Assembly: GCA_905234605.1 (NCBI GenBank)
Contig: CAJOIE010000002.1
Location: forward strand, 186,001-250,000
Source: an uncultured Bacteroidaceae bacterium
Lineage (GTDB): Bacteria; Bacteroidota; Bacteroidia; Bacteroidales; Bacteroidaceae
Direction: 5' to 3'
DNA: 64,000 bases
In this document: positions 26,527 to 35,595 of the stretch, one piece after another
Layout: the number at the start of each line of letters is the position of its first letter
How positions within the stretch are numbered: position 1 is the first letter of the stretch
Notes under the pieces: generated by a model
What the model saw: the letters and a program-made list of their open reading frames with translations, nothing else
Databases searched by the model: none
What the model was told of the DNA's origin: nothing
Position numbers and translations under genes: made by a program

Positions 26527-27656
26527 TTACTGTTTGGTCAGTGTGCAATAGTGGGCACCGGCGTAGCTCAGGAAAAGCTGCACCGTGTATGTGCCTGCCT
26601 CGGCAATGCTGAGGTTGTCACCATCCTGAGTGAGGTTGCCGAAGGTGCCGCCCCAGTTGATGGCCCAGTCGTGGTTGGCGCGGAACTTGAAGGTGCCTGC
26701 GGCAAGCTCGGTGGTGACCGCGAAGCAGCCGAGACTGGTGTCGTAGGCCATGTCGATGTCGTTGTTCCAGTCGCCACCGTTGCCGATGATGCTCACGCTG
26801 ACGGCAGTGAGCTTGTAGGTGAGAGCCGCCACATCGAGGTCGATGATGTAGGCACCAGCCGCGGGAGCATCGACGTTGGCACCGCCGGCGATGTCGCCAA
26901 GAGTGCCCTCGTAGGCATCGCCACTGGCCTTCTCAAGGTCGTTGTCCCAGTTGTCTGCGTTGGGCTTGAACTTGAACTGGTCGTTGAGGTAGTAGATGCC
27001 CGTGTACTGGCCGATGCCGTTGCCCTTGAGGGCGTGGCTCGTGCTCCAGCTGCTCTCGCCGCCAATCTCATAGTAGAAGTCGGGATATACGACAGCGGGC
27101 TCATCGCCGGTGGTGAGGGTGCAGTAGTGGGCACCGTCGTAGGAGAGGAACAGGCGCACGGTGTACTCTCCGGCAGCAGCCACACTGAGGTTGGCACCGT
27201 CCTGCGAGAGGTCGTCGAAAGAGCCGCCCCAGTTGATGGCCCAGTCGTGGTTGGCGCGGAACTTGAAGGTGCCGGCAGCCAGCGTGGCCGTGGCCTCCCA
27301 GCAGCCGAGAGCGGTGTTGTAGGCCATGTCGATGTCGTTGTTCCAGTCGCCGCCATTGCCGATGATGCCAATGGTGCTGATGGCAGTGAGCTTGTAGGTG
27401 AGAGCCTTCAGGTCGACCTCAATCTTGTAGAAGCCTGCGGCAGGAGCATCGATGTTGGAACCGCCGGCAATGTCGTCGATGGCGCCTGAATATGCATCGC
27501 CACTTTTCTTCTCATAGTCGCCGTTCCAGTCGGCCTCTTTGGGCTTGAACTTATATTCGCTGTCAAGATAGTAGAAGCCTGCATACTGACCTTCGTCGTT
27601 GCCCTTGAGGGCATGAGGAGTGCTCCAGCCGCTCTCGCCGCCAATCTCGTAGATGA
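26527..27656 (-). repeat. Tandem duplication of a 576-bp coding module in the SusF-like gene
   Basis: Matching landmarks recur at a fixed 576-bp offset: CCGCCCCAGTTGATGGCCCA begins at 26648 and again at 27224, and the codons for YEIGGES lie near 27064 and 27640. Long stretches are nearly identical at DNA level while linkers differ, indicating a fairly recent in-frame duplication. Confidence 0.85.
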
Positions 27657-28506
27657 ACTCATTGAAGCCTACGGCCACGACCTTGTAGGTCTGCTCCAGC
27701 ATGTTGAACTCCAAACGGTAGTAGAGAGCCTCGTCGTTGACATCACCGATGTTGAAGGCTTGTGCCACGTCGTCGTTCTGGCCCACGATGAAGCTGCCCT
27801 CAAAGTCGCTCTGCCCGTTGACGGCAGCACCCACCATGTCGCCGCCCCAGAAGCCTTCCTCGCGGGTGTAGGCACTGGCCGGAGCTATCTTGAACCAGTT
27901 CTCCACGCGGGCACCCGTAGCGTCGGTGGGCACGGGAATGACCACAGTGAACACAGGGTCGTCGTAGACATCGCCACCGCCATTGGTGAGCTTATACGTC
28001 TGGTCGCTGTCGCTCCAGTTGTTGAGGGCACCTACGTAGTAGTATGCTTCCTCGATGACGGGAGCCTTGGGAGTGATGCCTATCTCGCCGGTCTTGCTCA
28101 TCCGGTAGCCTGCACCGTCCTTTTTAGCTGTGATGACGAGGTTGAAGGCCACGCTGCGCTCCACAGGGCGAAGGCCATAGATAGCGGCCAGTGCAGCCTG
28201 CAGATCGGCCACACTGACGCGGCCGTCGGCATCGGGGGTGATGGTTGCCTTGCTGCCTGTAGCGGCGTTGGCAAGCTCCATGCTGTAGCTCACCTCGTCG
28301 AATTCCTCGGCATAGTCGGCAGTAAAGAGCGTCAGGGAGTCGCCCTCAATGTCGGCCACATTGATGGCCGTTGGTGCCAGGATGCTGCACTCCACGGAGT
28401 CCAGCTTCTCCTGCGGATTGGTCAAAGGTGAGGCCCAGTCGGTGTAGTCCTCGGTGCACGCTGCGGCCAGTGTGCACAGACCTATCATATATAATAACTT
28501 TCTCAT
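26527..28506 (-). CDS. SusF/SusE-like outer-membrane starch-binding lipoprotein with duplicated binding domains
   Basis: The 659-residue product has a lipobox (LAAAC, C17). An N-terminal SusE/F-type beta domain is followed by an intermediate domain (about 165-280), then two copies of a 192-residue module. The modules begin YEIGGESGWSTPHALKGN and YEIGGESSWSTSHALKGN and share GNGGDWNNDIDMAY and RANHDWAINWGG. The Trp-rich patches suit starch binding, as in SusE/SusF. The ATG at 28506 is chosen over one at 28527 because it leaves a complete lipoprotein signal and a 10-bp gap after susE. It is the fourth gene of susCDEF, and a strong hairpin follows. Confidence 0.88.
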   Translation of the reverse strand: MRKLLYMIGLCTLAAACTEDYTDWASPLTNPQEKLDSVECSILAPTAINVADIEGDSLTLFTADYAEEFDEVSYSMELANAATGSKATITPDADGRVSVADLQAALAAIYGLRPVERSVAFNLVITAKKDGAGYRMSKTGEIGITPKAPVIEEAYYYVGALNNWSDSDQTYKLTNGGGDVYDDPVFTVVIPVPTDATGARVENWFKIAPASAYTREEGFWGGDMVGAAVNGQSDFEGSFIVGQNDDVAQAFNIGDVNDEALYYRLEFNMLEQTYKVVAVGFNEFIYEIGGESGWSTPHALKGNDEGQYAGFYYLDSEYKFKPKEADWNGDYEKKSGDAYSGAIDDIAGGSNIDAPAAGFYKIEVDLKALTYKLTAISTIGIIGNGGDWNNDIDMAYNTALGCWEATATLAAGTFKFRANHDWAINWGGSFDDLSQDGANLSVAAAGEYTVRLFLSYDGAHYCTLTTGDEPAVVYPDFYYEIGGESSWSTSHALKGNGIGQYTGIYYLNDQFKFKPNADNWDNDLEKASGDAYEGTLGDIAGGANVDAPAAGAYIIDLDVAALTYKLTAVSVSIIGNGGDWNNDIDMAYDTSLGCFAVTTELAAGTFKFRANHDWAINWGGTFGNLTQDGDNLSIAEAGTYTVQLFLSYAGAHYCTLTKQ

Positions 28507-28516
28507 AGCTCTATGG

Positions 28517-29722
28517 TTACTTTTCAATGAAGGTGTATGTACCAGTGATGTCGTTGAAGATTATGCGGTATGAGCCGGCTGCCACGGGGATGTTGGGCCC
28601 GTTCTGTGCGCCGAAGCCCGTGGGGAAGGTGCTGGCACCCCAGTTGATATCCCATGAGTTGTTGGCCCTGAACTTCAGTTCTGTATCACCGGCAGTGGCA
28701 TCGAAGTCGCACCACCAGTCGTGGTTGATGGCACCGTCGAAAGTGCTGACAGGGGTCATTGCCACGTCGTTGTCCCAATCACCGTAGGCTCCGATGACCG
28801 ACACGGCAGTGTATGTCGCAGGAGTAGCATCGAGCTTGCTGATGGTGACGTCGCAGTCGGTACTGGTGTCGAAGACGATGGAGTAGTAGCCATCCTCGGG
28901 CACTGAGAGGTTGCCGCTGCCGCCGTCGTTGCGCACATAGCCGTCGCTGCCCTGACCTATCTGCTCGTCCCAGCTGCCAGGCACGAGCACGAGCTTGAAG
29001 CCCTGCGAGGCGATGAAGTAGCCGGTGTAGCCAATCTTGCCTGTACCCTTGACCTTGTCATATTCCTCTCCGGCCAGTGTAGACATGGGCATCAGGCTGG
29101 TGCCAATCTTGTCGGAAGCATTGCCCCAGGCACCATCGCCGATGGTGCCGCCCACCAGGTACCATATCACCGGCTCTGCGGCAGAGAGCTCTACATAATA
29201 AGGTGCGACGGTGAAGCTGACAGGGTTGGAGTAGAGCGAGTCGACATTGGCGGCTCCGTTGATGTATGACAGCACACGTGCCGTGATGGTCTGTGTGGCA
29301 GGCACGGCATCCTCTGCCCAGAGGCAGATGCGCTGCAGCAGGCGTGCCATGTCGGAGCCTTTGACAGAGGCTTCGGGTGTGACGAAGGCTGTCTCCACCT
29401 CGGCATAGTCGGCACGGGTGGCACCTGTCTCGTCGGCTTCTGCCTCGGCCAGCGACGTATTGAATGTGCCCGTGACGGACAGTTGCAGCACATACTGCAT
29501 AGCTGCGGGGAAGCCGTAGGCTGGCTGCGACCATGTGAAGTGCAGGGCATCGGACTCGGCAAGCAGTACGGCAGTGGAGGCAAATGCCGGAGTGTTGAGC
29601 TGGAAGGCATTCTCTTGTGGCAACTTAGGCAGCGTGGGGTTGCTGTCGTTGTCGTCGGAGCATGCTGTGAAGAGGCTTACTCCAGCCAGGAGGAGCAGAG
29701 CCGAAGACAATATCTTGTTCAT
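28517..29722 (-). CDS. SusE-like outer-membrane starch-binding lipoprotein
   Basis: The 401-residue product has a lipobox (LFTAC, C21) and the SusE N-terminal domain pattern (LHFTWSQPAYGFPAAMQYVLQL). Two beta-sandwich carbohydrate-binding domains follow, ending in FRANNSWDINWGA, a motif that also occurs in the SusF-like neighbour. SusE-type proteins sit on the cell surface, bind alpha-glucan and help deliver it to SusC/SusD without cutting it. It lies 21 bp after susD and 10 bp before the SusF-like gene, so it belongs to the susCDEF operon. Confidence 0.88.
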   Translation of the reverse strand: MNKILSSALLLLAGVSLFTACSDDNDSNPTLPKLPQENAFQLNTPAFASTAVLLAESDALHFTWSQPAYGFPAAMQYVLQLSVTGTFNTSLAEAEADETGATRADYAEVETAFVTPEASVKGSDMARLLQRICLWAEDAVPATQTITARVLSYINGAANVDSLYSNPVSFTVAPYYVELSAAEPVIWYLVGGTIGDGAWGNASDKIGTSLMPMSTLAGEEYDKVKGTGKIGYTGYFIASQGFKLVLVPGSWDEQIGQGSDGYVRNDGGSGNLSVPEDGYYSIVFDTSTDCDVTISKLDATPATYTAVSVIGAYGDWDNDVAMTPVSTFDGAINHDWWCDFDATAGDTELKFRANNSWDINWGASTFPTGFGAQNGPNIPVAAGSYRIIFNDITGTYTFIEK

Positions 29723-29743
29723 AGAGAGTTGGATGGTTAAAGG

Positions 29744-31360
29744 TTAGTAGCCAGGGTTCTGCTTCAGGTTGGGGTTGGCGTTGAGGTCGGTGGCAGGGAT
29801 GGCAAAGATGTTGCGGTCGGCCGAGAACTGACGTCCGGCAAAGACGCCGCCCTTGTACTGCCAGTTGTACTCGCTCTGTCCGCCGAAACGGCCGAAGCGC
29901 ACAAGCGTCATGCGACGGAGTCCCTCGAAGTAGAACTCGCGGCTCCACTCGGCCATCAGTTCGTCGCTGCTGATGTTGACGATGTGAGGAGCATGGGCGC
30001 GGTCGCGCAGTGTGTTGATGGTGGAGATAGCCACGTCGGCACTGCCCAGACGGAACTCAGCCTCGGCGTATGTGAGGTATGCCTCGGCGGCACGCATCAG
30101 GAAGATGTCGGCATCGGAGAAGGTGGTATGCTTGCCGCCTGCACCGTTGACATCGGCCGAATAGAGGTTGGTGAACTTGGCCACGGAGATGCCCTGTGCG
30201 AAGTCGCTGTTGTCGCCGCAGTCGAGGGTGCGTCCCTTGCTCCACAGGAGAGCACGGTCGTCGCCGGCAGCTGCCACTGTCTCGGCTGCAGTGAGGCCAT
30301 CGTCGCCGTAAGGCAGGTCGAGGGCAGGGAAGAACTGCTTCACGAGCTCAGGGCGTGCACGGTTGCCACGCCACTGCGAGCCCAGACCGTTGACGGCTCC
30401 GCTGGCCGTCATCACCATGTCTGTGTCGAAGGCACCTTGTGTGAGGAATGTGGAGCCGCCATAGCTGGTGGTCAGCAGGCCGTCCTGAAGTATGGGCAGA
30501 ATGGCCTCGTAGGCAGCATCGCTCTCGCCGTTGTCGCCCATGAAGAGCATCTGATAGGCAGTCCAGCCGTTGCGGCCGTTGGTGGAGAGACGGTAGTCGC
30601 TGTCCATCACCTTCTTGGCATACTCGGCAGCCTGCTCATAGGCCGCTGTGCCGGTGTATACCTCGGCATTGAGGTAGAGGCGTGCCAGCAGCATCCACGC
30701 GGCAGCCTTGTCGGCACGGCCGTAGCCGTCGTCGGTGCTCTTCTTGGCCTTGGCGTCGGAGAGCTGTGGCTCTATCTCCTTCAGCTCGTTGATGAGCCAG
30801 TCGTAGACATCGGCACGTTCCCACTGCGGAGCCTTGGCCGACGACACGCTAAGCGTGAAGGGTATGTTGCCATAGAGGTCCATGAGGTAGGCATAGTAGA
30901 GGGCACGCAGGAAGCGCACCTCGGCCGTGCGTGTGGCATCCACGCCTGAGGCCACGTCGAGGTAGTGGTTGCAGATGGTCACGCCGAAGTAGAGGCGATA
31001 GTATAGACCTTGCAGCATGGGGTGGGTGGCATCGTAGCTGTTGTAGCAGAACTCGGCCACGCCGTCGTCGCCCCACCAGCAGATGGCCTCGTCGGTGGTG
31101 AGCTCGTTGGCGTTCCATATCTGGCGCATGAAGCCCTGTGTGCCGCCGTCAATGTTCTGCACGTCGACATCGGCATCGGTGTCGCTCATGCCGTTCATGG
31201 CCATGGTGGCATAGCACTTGTTGAAGAGGGCGTCGGCATCGAGCTCGGTGTTGACGTTGGGGTCGATAGGTGTCACGTCCAGGTCGCCGGTGCACGATGT
31301 GAGTCCCATGCCGAGCACTACTGCTGCGGCAGGGAGTATATGTTTGAATATGTTGTTCAT
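29744..31360 (-). CDS. susD: SusD-like starch-binding outer-membrane lipoprotein
   Basis: The 538-residue product has a lipobox (LTSC, C23). The alpha-helical TPR-like SusD/RagB fold shows in the YAYLMDLYGNIPFTLS and AAWMLLARLYLNAEVY regions and in the C-terminal RRMTLVRFGRF block typical of RagB/SusD. SusD forms the lid over the SusC barrel and binds malto-oligosaccharide. It follows susC by 22 bp. The starch assignment rests on the surrounding susE/F, GH13, GH97 and GH77 genes. Confidence 0.93.
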   Translation of the reverse strand: MNNIFKHILPAAAVVLGMGLTSCTGDLDVTPIDPNVNTELDADALFNKCYATMAMNGMSDTDADVDVQNIDGGTQGFMRQIWNANELTTDEAICWWGDDGVAEFCYNSYDATHPMLQGLYYRLYFGVTICNHYLDVASGVDATRTAEVRFLRALYYAYLMDLYGNIPFTLSVSSAKAPQWERADVYDWLINELKEIEPQLSDAKAKKSTDDGYGRADKAAAWMLLARLYLNAEVYTGTAAYEQAAEYAKKVMDSDYRLSTNGRNGWTAYQMLFMGDNGESDAAYEAILPILQDGLLTTSYGGSTFLTQGAFDTDMVMTASGAVNGLGSQWRGNRARPELVKQFFPALDLPYGDDGLTAAETVAAAGDDRALLWSKGRTLDCGDNSDFAQGISVAKFTNLYSADVNGAGGKHTTFSDADIFLMRAAEAYLTYAEAEFRLGSADVAISTINTLRDRAHAPHIVNISSDELMAEWSREFYFEGLRRMTLVRFGRFGGQSEYNWQYKGGVFAGRQFSADRNIFAIPATDLNANPNLKQNPGY

Positions 31361-31382
31361 ATCTTGAAGCAGTTAGGAGCGT

Positions 31383-34300
31383 TTAGAAGTTAAGGTTAAG
31401 GCCAAGCTGCATAGAGAATGGGCGGGGGTACATGTTGTTGTCTATGCCGCCGAACACTTCGGGGTCGATGCCCTTGTACTTGGTGATGCAGAACACGTTG
31501 TTGGCCGTGAGATAGACACGTCCGCCTATGCCCTTATAGCTCTGTCCGCGCAGCAGGTGGTCGAAGCTGTAGCCCAGGGTGATGTTGTCACACTTGAGGA
31601 AGGAGCCGTTCTGCACGAAGTAGTCGGAGGTGACGTAGTTGTAGGTCTGCCATCCCTTCTCGAGCACAGCCACGGGGCGGTTGGTGAGGTAGTTGTTGTA
31701 GAGGGCAGCCTTGCTCACGTTGCTGGCTCCTGCCTCCTGGTCGTTGAAGACATAGTTGCCGAGGCTGGCACGCAGGTTGAAGCCGAAGTCCCATTGCTTA
31801 TACTCCAGGCGCGAGCTCAGGCCCAGTGTCCATGGAGCCACAGCACTCTTGTAGAAGTAGCGGTCGTCCTGGCTGATTTGTCCGTCGCCGTTGCGGTCCA
31901 CGTAGACGCCCTCGATGGGGAGGCCGTTCTGGTCGTACACCTGCTGGTATACATAATAGGTGTAGGCGGGATGGCCCTCGGCAAAGGCCTGCACGTCGTT
32001 GTTGGTGCCCGATGAGATGCGTCCCGTCATCACGGGGCTGCCATCCTCGTTGGCCGAGATCTCGGTGATCTCGTTGTGGTTGTAGGTAGCATTGAGGCCG
32101 ATGGTCCAGTACCAGTCGCGTGTCTGGATGGGGCGTGCCTCTATTGAGAGCTCGACACCCGTGTTGCGCAGCGAGCCGATGTTGGTCATCACCGTGTTTG
32201 CGAAGTTGGAGCCTGCGGCCACGTAGGCACGGTTGAGCAGGTCGGTGGTGTTGCGGATGTAGCCGTCGAGGCTGAACACCAGTCGCTGCTTCCAGAAGCC
32301 CAGGTCGAGACCTACGTTGTAGGTGGTTGTCGACTCCCACTTGAGGTCGGGGTCGTAGGCTGCGGGGCGGTAGAGGGAGCCGTCGCCGAGCAGCGGATAG
32401 TAGGTGCTGGAGCCCTGGTTGCGGCTGTAGATGGCGAAGTAGTTGTAGTCGCCGATGCCTTCCTGCTGTCCTGTCACGCCGTAGCTGAGGCGTATCTTGG
32501 CATCGGAGAGGTGGTCAAGGTCGCGCAGCATGCTCTCTTCCTTGAACTTCCATGCGAAGGCGAATGAGGGGAAGAGTGCCCAGTGGTCGCGGAAGCGGCT
32601 GGAGCCGTCGTCGCGCAGTGTGGCGGTGACAAGGTAGCGGTCCATGAGGCTGTATGTGACGCGGCCGAAGAACGACACCAGGTAGTTCTCTGTCTTGTAG
32701 AGGCGGCTCGTCGGGTTATACTCTTCGCCCGGGTGGGCAAGGTTGCTCTCAGGATAGAGGCCGTGGTAGGAGTTCTTGAGCTCACGCCAGAAGTGCTGCC
32801 ACTCGTAGCCAGCCATGGCATCGATGTGGTTGTCCTTGTTCAGCTGCTTGGTGTATTGCAGGTAGGCGTTGAGCGACGTGTTGCGCTTGGTGATTTCCTC
32901 CCATCCCCATGAGCCGTAGTATATGGAGCCTGTGTAGGAGGGCAGGTTGGCCGTTGTCTGCTTGCCATAGGAGAAATCGCCGCCCACGTTGACGTGTGCG
33001 CTGAGGTCCTCGAGGCCGTGCACCTTGTATATTATCTCTGCATTGCCCACGAAGGAGCGGCTCTTGGCGTGCTCGTCGCGCTCGGTCAGGAGCGAGAGCG
33101 GGTTGGCCGTGGAGAGGTTGTACCACGTGTTGGGCCATGTGGGGTCACCCAGTGCCGAGCCCTCGGTGCGCCACTGGAAGTAGTTGTTGAAGTTGGCAGC
33201 ATCGGCACTCTCGCGGTCATAGACAGCCTGCGAGGGGTCCATCCACACGGCGGCACTAACGGCACCCTGGTCGGCATACTGCGTCTCGGCATACATGCCC
33301 TTGGCCGAGAGGTTGAGGGTGAGGTGGTCATCGAGGAACGAGGGGTTGAGGTTCAAGGCAGCCGTGGCACGCTGGAAGTCGGACGTGCGCAGTATGCCCT
33401 GCTGGTCGGTGTAGCCCAGGCTGAGGCGGTATGGCAGGCTCTTGAGCGCGCCCTGTATGCTCACGTTGTGGTCGTGGCTCACTGATGTGCGGTAGATCTC
33501 GTCCTGCCAGTCGGTGTTGGCCGTGCCCAGCGCGCCGGCGGCCACGGAGCTCTCGCCGAAGGTCTGGCGGATGAAGGCGCGGTACTCGTTGCCGTCCATC
33601 ACGTCGATGCTCTTGCGCCGCGTGCTCACGGTGACATTGCCGTTGTAGCTCACCTGCGGCTTCATGCCCTTGCGGCCCTTCTTGGTGGTGATGATGATGA
33701 CACCGTTAGAGCCGCGGCTGCCGTAGATGGCCGTGGCAGAGGCATCCTTGAGCACGTTGAAACTCTCAATGTCGTTGGGGTTCACCATGGAGAGCAGGTT
33801 GGAGAGGCCCTTCACGCCGTTGTTGTCCATGGCCAGACCGTCGATGACGATGAGCGGGTCGTTGGAGGCGTTGAGCGAGGAGCCGCCACGTATGCGTATG
33901 TTGGAGCCTGTGCCAGGGGCACCGCCGCCGTCGGTGATGCTCACGCCAGGCACCTTGCCCTGCAGCATCTCCTGCGGCGTGACCACCACGCCCTTGTTCT
34001 TCATGTCGGGCTTGAGGGCCACCACCGAACCCGTCAGGTCGGTTTTGCGCGCTGTGCCGTAGCCAATGACCACCACATCCTGCAGCGTCTTGGCATCTTC
34101 GCGCAGCGTGATGCTCAGCTGCGGGCGCGCAGCCACCGTCACGGGCTGGAAGCCCATGAACGTCACCGTGAGCTGCGAACCGCTGGGAGCGGTGATGGAG
34201 AAGTTACCGTCGAAGTCGGTCGTCGTGCCGCCAGGCTGTCCCACGACGCGCACGGTCGCGCCCATGACAGGCTCGCCCATGTCGTCCTTAACATTACCCT

Positions 34301-34397
34301 TGACAGCAATTTGCGCCATGGCGCACACAGACAGAAGGAGCCCCGCGAGGAGGGCAAGGACGCGGTGGGGCATCCTGGTTTGTTTCTGCTTCATCAT
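31383..34397 (-). CDS. susC: SusC-like TonB-dependent outer-membrane transporter
   Basis: The 1004-residue product has a signal peptide (cleavage after CAMAQ). A carboxypeptidase-regulatory-like domain (about 33-100, GANVxVxG-type repeats) comes next, then the TonB-box region LQDVVVIGYGTARKTDLTGS. A plug with IRIRGGSSLNASNDPLIVID and a long beta-barrel ending in aromatic F (LGLNLNF) complete it. It imports malto-oligosaccharides bound by SusD. It is the first gene of the operon, with a -7 box about 55 bp upstream and a LacI-type operator about 120 bp upstream. An adjacent second ATG at 34394 is also possible. Confidence 0.94.
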   Translation of the reverse strand: MMKQKQTRMPHRVLALLAGLLLSVCAMAQIAVKGNVKDDMGEPVMGATVRVVGQPGGTTTDFDGNFSITAPSGSQLTVTFMGFQPVTVAARPQLSITLREDAKTLQDVVVIGYGTARKTDLTGSVVALKPDMKNKGVVVTPQEMLQGKVPGVSITDGGGAPGTGSNIRIRGGSSLNASNDPLIVIDGLAMDNNGVKGLSNLLSMVNPNDIESFNVLKDASATAIYGSRGSNGVIIITTKKGRKGMKPQVSYNGNVTVSTRRKSIDVMDGNEYRAFIRQTFGESSVAAGALGTANTDWQDEIYRTSVSHDHNVSIQGALKSLPYRLSLGYTDQQGILRTSDFQRATAALNLNPSFLDDHLTLNLSAKGMYAETQYADQGAVSAAVWMDPSQAVYDRESADAANFNNYFQWRTEGSALGDPTWPNTWYNLSTANPLSLLTERDEHAKSRSFVGNAEIIYKVHGLEDLSAHVNVGGDFSYGKQTTANLPSYTGSIYYGSWGWEEITKRNTSLNAYLQYTKQLNKDNHIDAMAGYEWQHFWRELKNSYHGLYPESNLAHPGEEYNPTSRLYKTENYLVSFFGRVTYSLMDRYLVTATLRDDGSSRFRDHWALFPSFAFAWKFKEESMLRDLDHLSDAKIRLSYGVTGQQEGIGDYNYFAIYSRNQGSSTYYPLLGDGSLYRPAAYDPDLKWESTTTYNVGLDLGFWKQRLVFSLDGYIRNTTDLLNRAYVAAGSNFANTVMTNIGSLRNTGVELSIEARPIQTRDWYWTIGLNATYNHNEITEISANEDGSPVMTGRISSGTNNDVQAFAEGHPAYTYYVYQQVYDQNGLPIEGVYVDRNGDGQISQDDRYFYKSAVAPWTLGLSSRLEYKQWDFGFNLRASLGNYVFNDQEAGASNVSKAALYNNYLTNRPVAVLEKGWQTYNYVTSDYFVQNGSFLKCDNITLGYSFDHLLRGQSYKGIGGRVYLTANNVFCITKYKGIDPEVFGGIDNNMYPRPFSMQLGLNLNF

Positions 34398-34441
34398 GCT
34401 TGGAGTGTTGTTAGTTAGTTTATGTATCAGTTGTCAGTGCA

Positions 34442-34459
34442 TACTTTTTGACAAAAGTA
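34442..34459 (-). promoter_or_regulatory. susC -7 box within a palindrome
   Basis: The minus strand reads TACTTTTG at 34459-34452, an exact TAnnTTTG match 55 bp upstream of the susC ATG. The same bases form a palindrome, TACTTTT-TGAC-AAAAGTA (34442-34459), so a repressor or other dimer could bind on top of the promoter. Confidence 0.6.
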
Positions 34460-34515
34460 CCCGCACACCCACAACACCCTAAGGCTCAGCTATACAAATT
34501 TTCACATTTACTTGC

Positions 34516-34527
34516 GCAATCGTTTGC
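34516..34527. promoter_or_regulatory. LacI-family operator upstream of susC
   Basis: GCAATCGTTTGC (minus strand GCAAACGATTGC) fits the LacI-family operator pattern GCAAnCGnTTGC with the central CG. It lies about 57 bp upstream of the susC -7 box. A near-identical site lies upstream of the lacI-type regulator at 37490-37501, which supports direct control of susC by that regulator. Confidence 0.7.
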
Positions 34528-34585
34528 AACCCTTAACACTGCACACAGCACCATGATTCGCACCTTCCGCCACCATGTCGCGCCG

Positions 34586-34661
34586 CACCCTGCACCGTGG
34601 CTGCCGCCACCCTGCACCCTCTGCCGCCGCACACTGCACCCTCACCAGCCGCCTCCCTGCA
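34586..34661 (+). repeat. Intergenic repeat array C
   Basis: Units CACCCTGCA at 34586 and 34608, CACACTGCA at 34630 and CTCCCTGCA at 34653 have spacings of 22, 22 and 23 bp, exactly as in array A. It lies in the divergent region between susC and the restriction operon, upstream of the restriction promoter. It is the only array that is not at the 3' side of a gene in its own orientation. Confidence 0.85.
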
Positions 34662-34685
34662 CGGTGTTTTCCGGCAGGGAGGCGG
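34649..34685. other. 12-bp hairpin at the end of array C
   Basis: CCGCCTCCCTGC (34649-34660) pairs perfectly with GCAGGGAGGCGG (34674-34685) around a 13-nt loop containing GGTGTTTT. An A-rich stretch (TTAAAAAAAC) follows. It includes the last array unit and lies at the left margin of the restriction-modification island. It could be a terminator remnant or an element boundary. Confidence 0.5.
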
Positions 34686-34743
34686 AACTATTAAAAAAAC
34701 ATAATAACAGGTAGGCTACCCTCACTCACACATCGCTTTCACC

Positions 34744-34751
34744 TACCTTTG
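34744..34751 (+). promoter_or_regulatory. -7 box of the restriction-modification operon
   Basis: TACCTTTG is an exact TAnnTTTG match, ending only 7 bp before the ATG at 34759. The messenger would be almost leaderless. Confidence 0.55.
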
Positions 34752-34758
34752 TATAGAT

Positions 34759-35595
34759 ATGAGTACACCAACAGTTCTCCAGCCAGTCAACAGCGTGAAT
34801 AACGAGCATGCCATCCGCTCCATTGTACGCGCCTGCGTAGGTGCCTATGCATCAGGCTTCGCAGACAGACATATAGCAGAGCACGAAGATGAAGACGGCA
34901 CCATCAACATGAAGATACACAATGTCTTCATCGCCGCATTAGGCCCTGAAGTGCAATACTTTTCCGCCCTTTCACGCTCGCTCGACAGCTCACTTGGGTT
35001 CATGCTTGAACGCATGGCTATATCCATTGCCGAGATGCACTATCAAGTCAGCCAGCATGTTGAGGGTATCCTTTATGATAAACAGACAGACGCCATCGCG
35101 GAGCTCTTGGAGAAATACAAACGGCATGCAGCACAACCCGCCGCAGCCCACTACACATTCCTGTCTGCCTTGCGCGGCCAGAGCATTCAACGACGCCACG
35201 AAAGTGACTACTACTTAGTAGACAAGGAGACCAATCACCACTATCTGATCGAACTGAAAATAGGCGGAGACCTCGATAACAAAAAAGCCCGCTCAGAAAA
35301 GGAGGCCCTATTGGAACAATACTGCATACTTACCAATGGCTCAACCCGACCAGAAGATGTAAGTATTCTCTTTGCCACTGCCTATAATCGATATGGCGAG
35401 GGGCAGCCATGGACACAATCCCGCGTGCGTCAATACTTCGCACCAGAGGAACTCTGCATCGGCCGCGACTTCTGGAATTTGGTATGCAAGTCTGAACAAG
35501 GCTATGACATTGTCATTAACGAGTATCGGCGTAATGTGCACCTCATCACAGAAGCTTTAGAGTTAATCAAGCACACATATTTGCCCGATGCATAG
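34759..35595 (+). CDS. Type II restriction endonuclease, PD-(D/E)XK type (probable)
   Basis: The 278-residue cytoplasmic protein has a PD-(D/E)XK-like core: D150 in HESDYYLVD, then E165 and K167 in HYLIELKIGGDLDNKKARSE. It lies directly before two DNA methyltransferase genes and overlaps the first by 8 bp, which is the main functional evidence. The block ELKIGGDLDNKKA reminds me of endonucleases named TdeIII-like, but this is recall, not a search. The cut site is unknown. Codon use and base composition are more AT-rich than in the surrounding sus genes, suggesting acquisition by transfer. Confidence 0.75.
   Translation: MSTPTVLQPVNSVNNEHAIRSIVRACVGAYASGFADRHIAEHEDEDGTINMKIHNVFIAALGPEVQYFSALSRSLDSSLGFMLERMAISIAEMHYQVSQHVEGILYDKQTDAIAELLEKYKRHAAQPAAAHYTFLSALRGQSIQRRHESDYYLVDKETNHHYLIELKIGGDLDNKKARSEKEALLEQYCILTNGSTRPEDVSILFATAYNRYGEGQPWTQSRVRQYFAPEELCIGRDFWNLVCKSEQGYDIVINEYRRNVHLITEALELIKHTYLPDA

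Noticed and set aside
28506-28527. ATG at 28527 as the start of the SusF-like gene
   Set aside because: It overlaps susE and puts seven polar residues before a complete lipoprotein signal that begins at 28506.
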